This document shows positions 38,456 through 47,473 of a stretch of DNA of 64,000 nucleotides, piece by piece. Position 1 is the first letter of the stretch; every line of letters begins with the position of its first letter. A program made the translations under genes and the position numbers. Source of the DNA: Candidatus Opimibacter skivensis (GTDB taxonomy: Bacteria; Bacteroidota; Bacteroidia; Chitinophagales; Saprospiraceae); the NCBI GenBank assembly GCA_016721905.1, contig JADKHH010000029.1:124001-188000 (forward strand). Reading direction: 5' to 3'. The notes beneath the pieces are model-generated. The model did not search any database, was not told where the DNA came from, and saw only the letters and a program-made list of their open reading frames with translations.

Positions 38456-38821
38456 ATGCTTAAAGAATTCAAGGCCTTCATCATGAAGGGAAATGTGATT
38501 GACCTCGCAGTGGCGGTGGTCATCGGTGGTGCATTTGGAGCGATCATCTCCTCACTGGTAGGCGATATCATCACACCACTGCTGCTGACGCCTGCAATGG
38601 AAGCCGCAGGTGTAGATGACATCGCTGCCCTGGCATGGGGAACTGTGAAATACGGTAATTTCCTTTCAGCCGTGATCAAGTTTATCGTGATCTCCTGGAT
38701 CCTGTTCCTGATCGTCAAGGCATTCAACTCGATCAAGAAAAAGGACGAAGCACCTGCTCCACCTCCTGGTCCTACCCAGGAAGAACTGCTGACACAGATC
38801 AGAGATTTGTTGAAGAAATAA
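38456..38821 (+). CDS. mscL: Large-conductance mechanosensitive channel MscL
   Basis: A 121-residue MscL. It starts with the conserved amphipathic LKEFKAFIMKGNVIDLAVAVVIGGAFG, then TM1 (about 15-40), a short periplasmic loop, TM2 (about 66-93) and a charged C-terminal helix ending in EELLTQIRDLLKK. It opens a large pore under hypo-osmotic shock. Its stop codon lies in the left arm of the terminator. Confidence 0.95.
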   Translation: MLKEFKAFIMKGNVIDLAVAVVIGGAFGAIISSLVGDIITPLLLTPAMEAAGVDDIAALAWGTVKYGNFLSAVIKFIVISWILFLIVKAFNSIKKKDEAPAPPPGPTQEELLTQIRDLLKK

Positions 38822-38860
38822 AATAAAAAGGGCCCGATTGAGGGCCTTTTTTATTTTATT
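38817..38860 (+). terminator. Terminator of mscL, long-stem
   Basis: Arms of 19 bases (AATAAAATAAAAAGGGCCC and its near complement, one mismatch) surround a 6-base loop and give a GGGCCC-based stem with T-rich tail. It includes the mscL stop codon and may serve both strands. Confidence 0.85.
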
Positions 38861-38863
38861 TGG

Positions 38864-39082
38864 TTACACAACTTCTTGCATTGGTCTGACGGAAGGGGGA
38901 GGAAGTGTCCGCTTTTCTTGCTGAAAATGATGAATAACAGATTCCAGCGTTTCGCACAATTCCTCATATAGTTTCACAGGATCATTGCCGTGAATGCCGG
39001 TAATTAAATCAGGCAGGCCTGGGGGTTTCGCAGGGGCACTCCACCAGCTGCCCCGGCGCAGTCTGATGTCGCTTAAACTCAC
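38864..39082 (-). CDS. Small HicB-antitoxin-like ORF overlapping nadE
   Basis: A 72-residue frame starting at GTG, overlapping the nadE 3' end by 74 bases in another frame. The stretch PPGLPDLITGIHGND...LYEELCETLESVI...RTLPPPS resembles the HicB-like fold (PxLPGC...G...EEL...P.P). The first beta strand of HicB is missing and no HicA toxin gene is adjacent. It may be a remnant of a HicB-like gene or a chance likeness. Confidence 0.35.
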   Translation of the reverse strand: MSLSDIRLRRGSWWSAPAKPPGLPDLITGIHGNDPVKLYEELCETLESVIHHFQQEKRTLPPPSVRPMQEVV

Positions 39083-40619
39083 TGGTATTGACCAGTTTCA
39101 ATATCCTCCGCACCAGTTTTTCTTCATAGCCCATCTCGATGATCTCTTGCGGGCCGAGGCGCTTTTCGATATACATGTACAAGATCGGATCAAGGATATG
39201 ATATTCCGGCAGGCTGTCGCTGTCTTTTTGTCCGGGTCTCAATTCTGCACTAGGTGGTTTGTTGATTGAGTTTGCAGGAATGACCTCCAGGTCCTTGTTG
39301 ATATAATCAGCCAACAGATAAATATCAGTCTTGTAAATATCTGCAAGCACGGATAGTCCGCCGGCCAGATCACCATACAAGGTGCCATACCCAACAGACA
39401 TCTCACTTTTGTTTGTTGTATTCAAGAGGATATTGCCATACTTATTAGAGATGGCCATGAGGATGATCGCTCTGCAGCGCGCCTGGATGTTTTCTTCCGT
39501 TACATCAAACGGTTTTCCTTCCATCACCTCTGCGAGGAGTGTGTTGAATGCATCATAAGGAGCTACGATCGGAATGAGATCATAATGGATACCAAGATTT
39601 TCAGCAAGTGCTTTAGCATCATCTACACTATGCGAAGAGCTGTAGGCACTCGGCATTAACACTACTCTTACATTTTCTTTGCCCAGCGCACGTGTCGCCA
39701 TCACTGCCGTCACTGCCGAATCTATTCCCCCACTTAAACCAAGGATAGCCTTCTTCAAACCCAGTTTTCCAAAGTAATCCTGCAGTCCCATGATCAGTGC
39801 ATCATGGATCAATGAAATTTTTTCCTTCGGTTGCTCGCGATCATATCCGCCCTTGATGACATCTTCGAGCTGATAGTAGCGTATTTCTTCTTTAAAGTAA
39901 GGCAACTCATCATAGACAGATCCATCCGGCGACAATACGATCGAACCACCATCAAAGATGAGTTCTGTCTGCGCCCCGCAGATATTGGAATAAAACAACG
40001 GAATCTGGTACCGATCTACATTTGCTTTCAAGACTTCCAGGCGCTCTGCCGCATGATTATAGTCAAAAGGGGAGGCTGATACATTGACGATAAAGTCAGG
40101 ATGATCAGGCATCATCTTGTCCAGTGGACAGACAGTATACAATGGATTTTCATTTCCCACATTCCATAGGTCTTCGCACACCGTCAGGGCGATGCGTTTG
40201 CCTTTGAATACGACGGTCGAGTGCGTTTTTGCAGGTTCGAAATAGCGGTATTCGTCAAACACATCATAGGTAGGCAAGAGTGTCTTGTGCTGTATATGGA
40301 GTGTCTCCTGGTTGTAGAGCAGGTAAACGCTGTTGTGCAGGTCTTTGCCCTCCGGAAAGGGATTGATCGTTGGGCTGCCGACGATAATGCCTATTCCCTC
40401 TGATGCCTCCCGCAGTGCATCAACTGACTCTTCCGCGAGCCGAATAAAATCCCTGAACTCCAGGAAGTCCCTCGGTGGGTATCCTGTGGTGGAGAGTTCA
40501 CCAAAGATGATCAGGTCAGCTCCTTTCCCTTTCGCTTCGGCGGTAGCCTTGAGCATTTTCTGGAGGTTTCCTTCAAAGTTTCCGATGTGGTAATTCAACT
40601 GGGCGATGGCGATTTTCAT
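39009..40619 (-). CDS. nadE: Glutamine-dependent NAD+ synthetase
   Basis: A 536-residue enzyme that amidates deamido-NAD+ to NAD+. Residues 1-~260 form a nitrilase-type glutaminase domain (MKIAIAQLNYHIGNFEGN, GELSTTGYPPRDF, KTLLPTYDVFDE, LTVCEDLW); residues ~280-536 form the ATP-pyrophosphatase synthetase domain with LGLSGGIDSAVTAV. The start is set at MKIAIAQ; an upstream in-frame ATG would add 27 residues not seen in the family. The C-terminus is odd: after EFKRHQTAP it ends in GQLVECPCETPRPA instead of the usual LRVSPKAFG-type tail, and it overlaps the HicB-like frame. Confidence 0.93.
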   Translation of the reverse strand: MKIAIAQLNYHIGNFEGNLQKMLKATAEAKGKGADLIIFGELSTTGYPPRDFLEFRDFIRLAEESVDALREASEGIGIIVGSPTINPFPEGKDLHNSVYLLYNQETLHIQHKTLLPTYDVFDEYRYFEPAKTHSTVVFKGKRIALTVCEDLWNVGNENPLYTVCPLDKMMPDHPDFIVNVSASPFDYNHAAERLEVLKANVDRYQIPLFYSNICGAQTELIFDGGSIVLSPDGSVYDELPYFKEEIRYYQLEDVIKGGYDREQPKEKISLIHDALIMGLQDYFGKLGLKKAILGLSGGIDSAVTAVMATRALGKENVRVVLMPSAYSSSHSVDDAKALAENLGIHYDLIPIVAPYDAFNTLLAEVMEGKPFDVTEENIQARCRAIILMAISNKYGNILLNTTNKSEMSVGYGTLYGDLAGGLSVLADIYKTDIYLLADYINKDLEVIPANSINKPPSAELRPGQKDSDSLPEYHILDPILYMYIEKRLGPQEIIEMGYEEKLVRRILKLVNTSEFKRHQTAPGQLVECPCETPRPA

Positions 40620-40693
40620 GCTGCAAAATTCAGGTTTTTCCGGCATAAAATACATCTTCCAGAATTTACAATTTGGACAGGTAAGGCAGTTAA

Positions 40694-40755
40694 GTTTCAA
40701 ACTTTACAAAATCGGTCTTCCTCCGTGGATCGATGATTTGTCCGTGCGATCTTTA
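40694..40755. repeat. R1 dispersed repeat, degenerate copy E
   Basis: A shortened R1 copy: it keeps ACTTTACAAAATCGGTC and GGATCGATGATTTGT but lacks the first hairpin and the TACGGCAC segment. It lies in the nadE-dnaX divergent gap, followed by CCTTCGCC-type repeats at about 40791-40835. Confidence 0.65.
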
Positions 40756-40857
40756 AGATTATATCGTATGCGCAGAGACTCTTTGGCCTCTTCGGCCTCT
40801 TCCGCCCCTTCGCCTTAGCCTTCGCCTCAGCCTTGCATCAAGTCAATCCGAAAACCT

Positions 40858-40865
40858 TACCTTTG
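40858..40865 (+). promoter_or_regulatory. -7 box upstream of dnaX
   Basis: TACCTTTG matches TAnnTTTG and lies 16 bases before the dnaX ATG, leaving a very short 5' leader. Confidence 0.5.
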
Positions 40866-40881
40866 CCCTCCCGCATAGCGT

Positions 40882-42690
40882 ATGAGTCAGTATATCGTTT
40901 CCGCCCGCAAATACAGGCCCAACACCTTCGACAGTGTTGTAGGGCAGGGGCATGTCACAGATACACTGACCCATTCCCTCCTGTCAGGCCAGGTGGCCCA
41001 TGCTTACCTCTTCTGCGGACCACGTGGAGTTGGTAAAACGACCGTAGCCCGGATCCTGGCCAAGGCCATCAATTGCGAAAACCTCTCCAAAGAAGGCGAA
41101 GCCTGTAATGTCTGCCCTTCCTGTAAAGCCTTCGATATCAACAGCTCCTTCAATATTTTTGAGCTGGATGGAGCGTCCAACAACTCCGTAGAAAACATCC
41201 GCGCCCTGGTAGAACAGGTGCGTGTCCCGCCTTCACAAGGCAAATACAAGGTGTATATCATCGATGAGGTGCATATGCTCAGCCAGGCGGCTTTCAACGC
41301 ATTCCTGAAAACGCTGGAAGAACCACCTCCATACGTCAAGTTTATCCTGGCGACCACGGAGAAACACAAGATCCTGCCCACTATCCTTTCCAGGTGCCAG
41401 GCTTTTGATTTCAGGCGCATCCCTGTACCGGAAATCGCGGCCCACCTAAGGACCATCTGTACCACAGAAAACATACAAGCTGAAAACGAAGCCCTCGTCA
41501 TCATCAGTCAGAAAGGCGATGGTTCGTTGAGGGATTCGCTGTCCATTTTTGACAGGATCGCCAGTCAGTCTAAGGGCAATATCACTTATGCCGGTGTACT
41601 CGAGAGCCTACAGCTTCTCGACTACGATTATTTTTTCCGGATGACCGACGCCCTGATGCGGGAGGATATGACCGAAGTATTTCTGACACTCGCAGATATT
41701 CAGAAACGTGGTTTTGACGGAGAAGCATTCATATCCGGTTTTTCAGAACACCTGCGGGATGTGTTGCTATGTAAAGACACCGCGACCGCCACTCTCCTTA
41801 CGCATGGAGATAAAATAAAAGCACGGTACTTACTTCAAGCGCAGGCAATTCGCAAATCTTCACTGATCACTTATCTCGACCTGATCAATCAATGCGAAAT
41901 CAATTATAGCCGCGCACTCAATAAATGGCTGCATATCGAAATGGCCCTGGTCAGGATGTGCTACATGCACCGCCGTCAGGAAAACGAAACTATAGCTCCT
42001 TCAGGGGCCGAAAAAAAAAAGCCTGATCAATCAGTAAGTGTTGTCCCACCGACCACAAAGTCTGAAAACGGAAAGGCGAAGGTCGAAGAGATTCCAGTTG
42101 AAATTCCTGAAGTAAAACCACCCAATGCCTACGAAGAGCATAGCGAGCCGAACGTAAAGAAAGAAACCAAACCGCTGACTTCATTATCAGGTGGACTTAG
42201 TTCATTAGCCGATCAGGCTGCAGATATGGCCATTCCTTCCCTGAAAGGATTAGGCAGCCTCAAAAAGAAAGCTGAAGACCAGCACGAAGAGGAAAAGAAA
42301 AAAATTCCGGTGCTCACACTTCCTCCCATCCTTGATTTCTGGAAGGAATATATCGAAAGCCACTCTTCACCATCCCTCAAGCAAACCATGCTGGAGGCAA
42401 TCGTGGAGATAAAAGGCGAAAAAATGATAGTTATTCGCACCGGCCATCAAACCGGTAAGAACAGGATCACCGCGGAGTCTAACCTCCTCGATGGCCTGCG
42501 CAGCCTCGTCCGTGTCCCTGAACTCCAGATCGTCATCGACATCGATCCGGACCTCGACAAGAGCCGCGATCTGATCAAACCCAAGAAACTCCTCTCCAAC
42601 CGCGAGAAATTCGAGATCCTGGCAGCAAAGAATCCATTGATCAATAACCTCAGGGATAAACTGGATCTGATCCCTGATCAAGAGGATTGA
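40882..42690 (+). CDS. dnaX: DNA polymerase III subunit gamma/tau
   Basis: A 602-residue clamp-loader ATPase. The AAA+ domain shows QYIVSARKYRPNTFD, Walker A GPRGVGKTT (about 48-56), a zinc-binding set CEN...CNVCPSC, DEVHMLS (Walker B) and the SRC sensor segment. Residues ~365-480 are a low-complexity, charged linker, followed by a tau-like C-terminal domain (~480-602) that would bind the polymerase core. It loads the sliding clamp at the replication fork. The stop is followed after 2 bases by a GTGAGTTGTGAG array. Confidence 0.95.
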   Translation: MSQYIVSARKYRPNTFDSVVGQGHVTDTLTHSLLSGQVAHAYLFCGPRGVGKTTVARILAKAINCENLSKEGEACNVCPSCKAFDINSSFNIFELDGASNNSVENIRALVEQVRVPPSQGKYKVYIIDEVHMLSQAAFNAFLKTLEEPPPYVKFILATTEKHKILPTILSRCQAFDFRRIPVPEIAAHLRTICTTENIQAENEALVIISQKGDGSLRDSLSIFDRIASQSKGNITYAGVLESLQLLDYDYFFRMTDALMREDMTEVFLTLADIQKRGFDGEAFISGFSEHLRDVLLCKDTATATLLTHGDKIKARYLLQAQAIRKSSLITYLDLINQCEINYSRALNKWLHIEMALVRMCYMHRRQENETIAPSGAEKKKPDQSVSVVPPTTKSENGKAKVEEIPVEIPEVKPPNAYEEHSEPNVKKETKPLTSLSGGLSSLADQAADMAIPSLKGLGSLKKKAEDQHEEEKKKIPVLTLPPILDFWKEYIESHSSPSLKQTMLEAIVEIKGEKMIVIRTGHQTGKNRITAESNLLDGLRSLVRVPELQIVIDIDPDLDKSRDLIKPKKLLSNREKFEILAAKNPLINNLRDKLDLIPDQED

Positions 42691-42692
42691 AA

Positions 42693-42859
42693 ATGTGAGT
42701 TGTGAGTTGTGAATTGTGAGTGTTAAGATTGTGCTTGATGAACATTTGACGCCAGATGCCAGACTCGCAGATACCAGACTCGTGACTTGCAAATGCCAAG
42801 CAGCCTCCGGCTGCAAGGCCTCCACTCACAATTCACAACTCACAATTCACAACTCACAG
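42693..42859. repeat. Inverted ACTCACA/TGTGAGT arrays between convergent genes
   Basis: GTGAGTTGTGAGTTGTGAA units at 42693-42722 face their complement at 42827-42859, so RNA from either strand could form a long hairpin. The centre holds a CAGACTCG repeat and AGCCTCCGGCTGC. The right arm provides the TGA stop codon of the minus-strand gene. Confidence 0.8.
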
Positions 42860-43513
42860 TTTAATTTTTACCTTTCCCTCTGTCAACTTGATGATATCCA
42901 GCGTCGCCTGCTTCTTATACCCTGCACCTTCCGGATCAATATTTTGTTCAAAGCCTGTAGCTCCGGTGACAGCTTTGTCCTGCAACTTATTGGTCAGCCT
43001 GCCAATGCCGCCAAAGGCAGTGGCTGATGTTTTTTCTTTCCAGGTGGAGCCTTCGAGAGTGACATTAAATGTGATGTCCTGGTATCCGTCGGGGCCATTG
43101 ACTACCACAATTGTTTCGCCATTATAGGCTGACTCACCTACGTGATATTCCATTCTTGGTGTTTTGGTCTCTTCCACATATTTCACATATGCTATCCCTT
43201 TGTATTTGCCGGTGAGGTAGGCGGCATTGATGCTGTCACTTTTCTTGTAGTTTTCATCCTCGCCGATGACGAGGTAAGTTCCTGGTTCGTTGAGATCTCT
43301 GCCGTCAAACGATCCTAACCATATACGCAATGAAATATCAGGGCTGATGGCATTGCCCGTGATATAACCGTAGGCGCCGATCTTGATACGATGTGGCTCC
43401 GTCTTGTATTCCTTTCCGTTGATCATCACAGACATGGTATTTGGATTTCCTTCCTGGCTAAAAAGGGAGACGGTATTTATCGCCAGTAACATCAAGAGAA
43501 GATGATTTTTCAT
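42854..43513 (-). CDS. Secreted protein of unknown function
   Basis: About 219 residues, started at MKNHLLLMLLAINTVSLFSQ to give a signal peptide; an upstream in-frame ATG adds 8 residues. The mature part is beta-rich with a short NGKEYKTEPHRIKIGAYGYI opening that resembles DUF6252-like secreted proteins of Bacteroidota; I do not assign it to that family. No catalytic motif is seen. It is convergent with dnaX and divergent from pyrD. Confidence 0.6.
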   Translation of the reverse strand: MKNHLLLMLLAINTVSLFSQEGNPNTMSVMINGKEYKTEPHRIKIGAYGYITGNAISPDISLRIWLGSFDGRDLNEPGTYLVIGEDENYKKSDSINAAYLTGKYKGIAYVKYVEETKTPRMEYHVGESAYNGETIVVVNGPDGYQDITFNVTLEGSTWKEKTSATAFGGIGRLTNKLQDKAVTGATGFEQNIDPEGAGYKKQATLDIIKLTEGKVKIKL

Positions 43514-43722
43514 AGCCTGTTTTTTGCTGTACAACATTCAAAATTAGGTAATAATTGCAGGGGGCTACAAATATTATATGGCTTGAATTCAATTTCAGGT
43601 TGAGTCCGTTTGGGTGTTAGATTCTTTTATTCAGGGTCAAAATAAGCCTGACCAGGCTGGTAAATGCACGGCTTCCTGAAAATCATCCTCCTTTAAACAA
43701 GTCAGGTTTATATCTTGCAGGC

Positions 43723-44763
43723 ATGTATCATCTCCTTAAAGTTTTGCTCTTTCGCATTGACCCTGAGAGAGCTCATCATATCACCATGTGGTGGCTTATG
43801 CTGCTGCTCAGGATCCCGGGAGTGAAAGCTTTGTTTAAATCGCTTTTCCAGTTCCACCATCCATCGCTGGAAAGAACAGTGGCAGGCATGAAGTTTTCAA
43901 ATCCGGTAGGTCTTGCGGCAGGTTTTGATAAAAACGGACTTTACCTCCACGCTATGGCTGCCCTGGGTTTTAGCCATATCGAAGTAGGCACCATCACCCC
44001 GGTAGCCCAGGACGGTAATCCAAAACCCAGGCTATTTCGCCTGATCCGGTCCAGAGCCTTGATCAATCGTATGGGTTTTAATAATGATGGAGTGGAAGTG
44101 CTGGCAAGTCGGCTTGAGAAAGAAAGACCGGAAGGTCTGATCGTTGGCGCTAACATCGGAAAAAATAAAATCACACCTAACGAAGACGCAGCCTACGACT
44201 ACCTGATTTGTTTTGAAAGGCTATACCATCTCGTTGATTATTTTACCATCAACGTTTCATCCCCCAATACACCGGGGTTGCGTGAACTTCAGGACAAAGG
44301 ACCACTCACCGAACTGTTGACAGCACTGCAAGAGAATAACCCTGATGACAAACCTGTCTTTCTCAAAATAGCCCCTGATCTCACTACGGAACAACTCGAT
44401 GAGATTATCGACATCATCATCGAAACCGGCCTGACAGGTGTCATTGCTACCAACACTACTATCACTAGAAACGGACTGACCGAATCGAATGAATCTGTTG
44501 ATTCCATTGGTGCCGGAGGTTTGAGCGGAGCACCCTTGATCGATATGTCAGTTTCCGTGGTCAGATACCTCAAGGAAAAAAGCAATAACAACTTCGTGGT
44601 CATCGGTGTCGGCGGCATTGAAGATTATGCGAGTGCCAAAAAACACCTCGATGCCGGCGCTGATTTGATTCAGGCCTATTCCGGCCTAATCTATACCGGT
44701 CCCGGATTGGTAAAAGGCATCCTGAAAGGACTGCAGACGTCAGGCGTGAGGCGTCAGACGTGA
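43723..44763 (+). CDS. pyrD: Dihydroorotate dehydrogenase (quinone), class 2
   Basis: A 346-residue membrane-associated flavoenzyme that oxidises dihydroorotate to orotate and passes electrons to quinone, in pyrimidine synthesis. The N-terminal helical extension (LLKVLLFRIDPERAHH) marks class 2. FMN/substrate motifs are NPVGLAAGFDKNG, NINVSSPNTPGLRELQ and the late IGVGGI. The catalytic Ser is within NVSSPNT. The last residues (SGVRRQT) come from a CAGACGT-type repeat that runs through the stop codon. A TATCTTG sequence lies 5-6 bases before the ATG. Confidence 0.95.
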   Translation: MYHLLKVLLFRIDPERAHHITMWWLMLLLRIPGVKALFKSLFQFHHPSLERTVAGMKFSNPVGLAAGFDKNGLYLHAMAALGFSHIEVGTITPVAQDGNPKPRLFRLIRSRALINRMGFNNDGVEVLASRLEKERPEGLIVGANIGKNKITPNEDAAYDYLICFERLYHLVDYFTINVSSPNTPGLRELQDKGPLTELLTALQENNPDDKPVFLKIAPDLTTEQLDEIIDIIIETGLTGVIATNTTITRNGLTESNESVDSIGAGGLSGAPLIDMSVSVVRYLKEKSNNNFVVIGVGGIEDYASAKKHLDAGADLIQAYSGLIYTGPGLVKGILKGLQTSGVRRQT

Positions 44764-44860
44764 GTATAAATTGCAGATGAAGCTGTCGGAGGTACCATCC
44801 TACTTTTATTCTCTCTTACTCTCTAACTTTCTCACTCTCGCACAAGTCTAAGCTTATATG

Positions 44861-45111
44861 CTTATAACCGTATCAACTAATCAACCCATCAACATATCAA
44901 CTTATAAACCTCTGATGTGCCAAGTCACTTGCTTATAGGCTTATGAGCTTATAGGCTTATAACCCTATCAACTAATCAACACATCAACTTATCAACCTAT
45001 AAACCTCTGATGTGCCAAGTCCTTGCTTATAGGCTTATAACCCCATCAACTTATCAACTCATAAACCTACCAACTCATAAGCTTATAAGCTTTTCATAAG
45101 CCCATAAGCTT
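44861..45111. repeat. Low-complexity CTTATAGG/CATCAAC array with 95-bp direct repeat
   Basis: Short CTTATAGG, CTTATAAC and CATCAAC phrases fill this stretch. A larger unit with CTCTGATGTGCCAAGTC recurs with a 95-base period (44910 and 45005). It lies in the 513-base gap between pyrD and the 45-residue ORF; nothing else is seen there. Confidence 0.8.
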
Positions 45112-45276
45112 ATCTGTATCCATATCGAAATCAGTCATATACACATAAATCACCCTCCAGGCTACCCACAATGGCCCATAAATCATATTACTCGAAAATG
45201 TTATGGTATCCTTTTTGAAAGTCATTAGGTCAAGGACGTAACTAAAACTAAGATCTAAACATAAATTAAGGCAGAC

Positions 45277-45414
45277 ATGGAGGCTAAAGAAAGGGCAACA
45301 ACCAAGAAGAACTTTGCATCGCAGGACCATTTCGTGATGGATATGAGATTCTGGCTCATCCTGCTGATGCTGGCTGCATTTGTCGGATTTCTCGTTTTTA
45401 TCAACCCTGCATAA
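45277..45414 (+). CDS. Small single-TM protein (45 aa)
   Basis: A 45-codon frame, MEAKERATTKKNFASQDHF followed by a hydrophobic helix (about residues 25-43, WLILLMLAAFVGFLVFI) and ending INPA. The charged N-terminus then single helix suggests a cytoplasm-facing small membrane protein. AAGG is placed 5 bases upstream as a weak ribosome binding site. No family is recognised. It stands alone in an otherwise repetitive gap. Confidence 0.6.
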   Translation: MEAKERATTKKNFASQDHFVMDMRFWLILLMLAAFVGFLVFINPA

Positions 45415-45587
45415 TTCATTTTACGACCTCAACTAGACCAAAATCAACTTATAACCGGCTAAGTCACACAGCAAAACCCTGTTATAATCCCATGAACCCC
45501 AAAAACCAATTTAAATCTATTACCCTTTTTTAAGTCTCACCCCTTCACCTCTTTTCATGCCGATGCCCTGCCCCATGGGCAATGCAT

Positions 45588-45595
45588 TACCTTTG
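45588..45595 (+). promoter_or_regulatory. -7 box 5 bases before the ABC-F start
   Basis: TACCTTTG, an exact TAnnTTTG match, ends 5 bases before the ATG. The transcription start should be at or next to the start codon, which implies a leaderless mRNA (inference). Confidence 0.5.
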
Positions 45596-45600
45596 CGGGA

Positions 45601-47469
45601 ATGAATTGTGTCACACTGGAGTCCGTTTCCAAATCCTACGGCGAGAAAGTCCTTTTAGATAATATAGAGCTCAGGGTCAACCAGGGCGATAAGATAGCCC
45701 TGATCGCCCAAAACGGCAGCGGCAAAACCACGCTCATGAAGATCCTCTGCGGCATCATCGCCCCGGAAGGTGAACATGCCAAGGTGCTGGTAGCTCCGGG
45801 TATCCGGATAGGCTACCTCGACCAGGAACCCGACTTCCTGCCCGGCGACACGATCCGCGATGCCATCATGAGCATCGACCTGCCCGAGATCAAGGCGTGG
45901 GGCGACCATCACAAAGCCCTTGAAGGTGGCGATGCAACCGCTTTGCAAAAAGCCGCAATTGCGATGGATGATCATCATGCATGGGATATCGAATCCACGA
46001 TCATGCAGATGCTCCATCAATTGTATATCGAAGATCTCGAAAAGCCGATTCAACAACTCTCAGGTGGACAGAAGAAACGCCTCGCGATGGCGATGATCAT
46101 CTTGTCAAGGCCTGATGTTCTGGTACTCGATGAGCCAACCAATCACCTGGACATGGCGATGGTAGAGTGGTTGGAGACTTTTTTCCAGCAACCGGATAAA
46201 ACGTTTCTGACCGTTACGCACGATAGATATTTTCTAGACAGGGTATGTAATCAGATCATTGAGCTTGATCGCGGTAAACTCCGCTCCTATCAGGGTAACT
46301 ATTCAGACTATCTGGAGAAGAAAGCTTTGCTCAATGAAAATATGCAGTCTTCGCAGGAAAAGGCAAAGCAACTGATGAAGAAGGAGCTCGACTGGATCCG
46401 ACGGATGCCAAAAGCGAGAACCACCAAGAATAAAGCGCGGATAGATAATTTCGAACACGTCAAAGCGGCTGCCGCTAGAGTGCTATACCAGGACAGCATC
46501 AAGATGGAAATCGACATGCAGCGGCTTGGTTCGAAAATCCTGGAATGCCACAACGTCGGATTTTATTATCAGCCTGATAAATGGCTGATCAAGAGTTTTG
46601 ATTTCAAATTTCCAACACGCGACAGGGTAGGGATTATCGGGCCGAATGGCGCTGGAAAAAGCACGTTCATTTCTTTGCTCATCGGTCAGTTACAACCTAC
46701 ACAAGGGAAAATAGTGCATGGTGATACTTTGCGCTTAGGCCACATGCAGCAAGATGGATTAAAGATCCCTGTTGATAAACGCCTGATCGATATCGTCCGT
46801 GACATAGCAGATTATATTCCTCTCAAAGGTGGGGGCAAACTCACCGCCGAACAATTGCTCGAGCGATTTTTATTTCCGAGGCCACAGCAACAGGTTTATT
46901 ATTCGCAGATCAGCGGAGGTGAGCGCAGACGCTTATATCTCCTCACCATCCTGATGGCTAATCCCAACATGCTGATCCTCGATGAGCCGACCAATGACCT
47001 GGATATCATCACGCTCAATGTGCTAGAAGATTTTTTGATGGAATATCCCGGTGTACTCATCCTCGCATCACATGACAGGTACATGCTGGATAAACTGGCG
47101 GATCACATTTTTGTCTTCGAAGGCGATGGTATCATCAAGGATTTCCCTGGCGGCTATACGGCTTATAGTATCTGGAAAGAAAGCGAGGAAGCTGAAAAGA
47201 TTGTCGAAGCCGCTGTAAAGAACACTTCCACCCAGGAGACTCCCACGATCGATAGGAATGAAGTCCGCAAAGCCTTGCGTCGCACCGAAAAATCTATCGA
47301 ACAACTCGAAGCCACCAAGAAAAAACTGGAAAATAATTTCCTTCTTCCAGACCCTTCCTTACCAGACCTCCAGAAATGGGACAAGGAGTTGCATGCGACG
47401 ATCGCTCAGCTCCATGAGATGGAAACGACGTGGTTAGAACTCTCTGAGCAGCTTGAATCCTTCGCGTGA
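45601..47469 (+). CDS. ABC-F ATPase, Uup/Ettr-like
   Basis: A 622-residue soluble protein with two ABC ATPase cassettes and no membrane segments. Walker A sites are AQNGSGKTT and GPNGAGKST; signature sequences are LSGGQKKRLAMA and ISGGERRRLYL; Walker B sites are VLVLDEPTNHLD and LILDEPTNDLD. The linker between cassettes (about 230-300, KKELDWIRRMPKARTTKNKAR) is the ABC-F arm region, and residues ~555-622 form the Uup-type coiled coil. ABC-F proteins act on ribosomes, rescuing stalled complexes or protecting from antibiotics; the Uup-like tail suggests a housekeeping role. The TGA stop opens a GTGTAAGAGAGTGAG array. Confidence 0.92.
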   Translation: MNCVTLESVSKSYGEKVLLDNIELRVNQGDKIALIAQNGSGKTTLMKILCGIIAPEGEHAKVLVAPGIRIGYLDQEPDFLPGDTIRDAIMSIDLPEIKAWGDHHKALEGGDATALQKAAIAMDDHHAWDIESTIMQMLHQLYIEDLEKPIQQLSGGQKKRLAMAMIILSRPDVLVLDEPTNHLDMAMVEWLETFFQQPDKTFLTVTHDRYFLDRVCNQIIELDRGKLRSYQGNYSDYLEKKALLNENMQSSQEKAKQLMKKELDWIRRMPKARTTKNKARIDNFEHVKAAAARVLYQDSIKMEIDMQRLGSKILECHNVGFYYQPDKWLIKSFDFKFPTRDRVGIIGPNGAGKSTFISLLIGQLQPTQGKIVHGDTLRLGHMQQDGLKIPVDKRLIDIVRDIADYIPLKGGGKLTAEQLLERFLFPRPQQQVYYSQISGGERRRLYLLTILMANPNMLILDEPTNDLDIITLNVLEDFLMEYPGVLILASHDRYMLDKLADHIFVFEGDGIIKDFPGGYTAYSIWKESEEAEKIVEAAVKNTSTQETPTIDRNEVRKALRRTEKSIEQLEATKKKLENNFLLPDPSLPDLQKWDKELHATIAQLHEMETTWLELSEQLESFA

Positions 47470-47473
47470 GACG

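Noticed and set aside
44861..45111. Repeat array as a CRISPR array
   Set aside because: Units are short, degenerate and have no constant repeat or unique spacers; no cas genes in the window.
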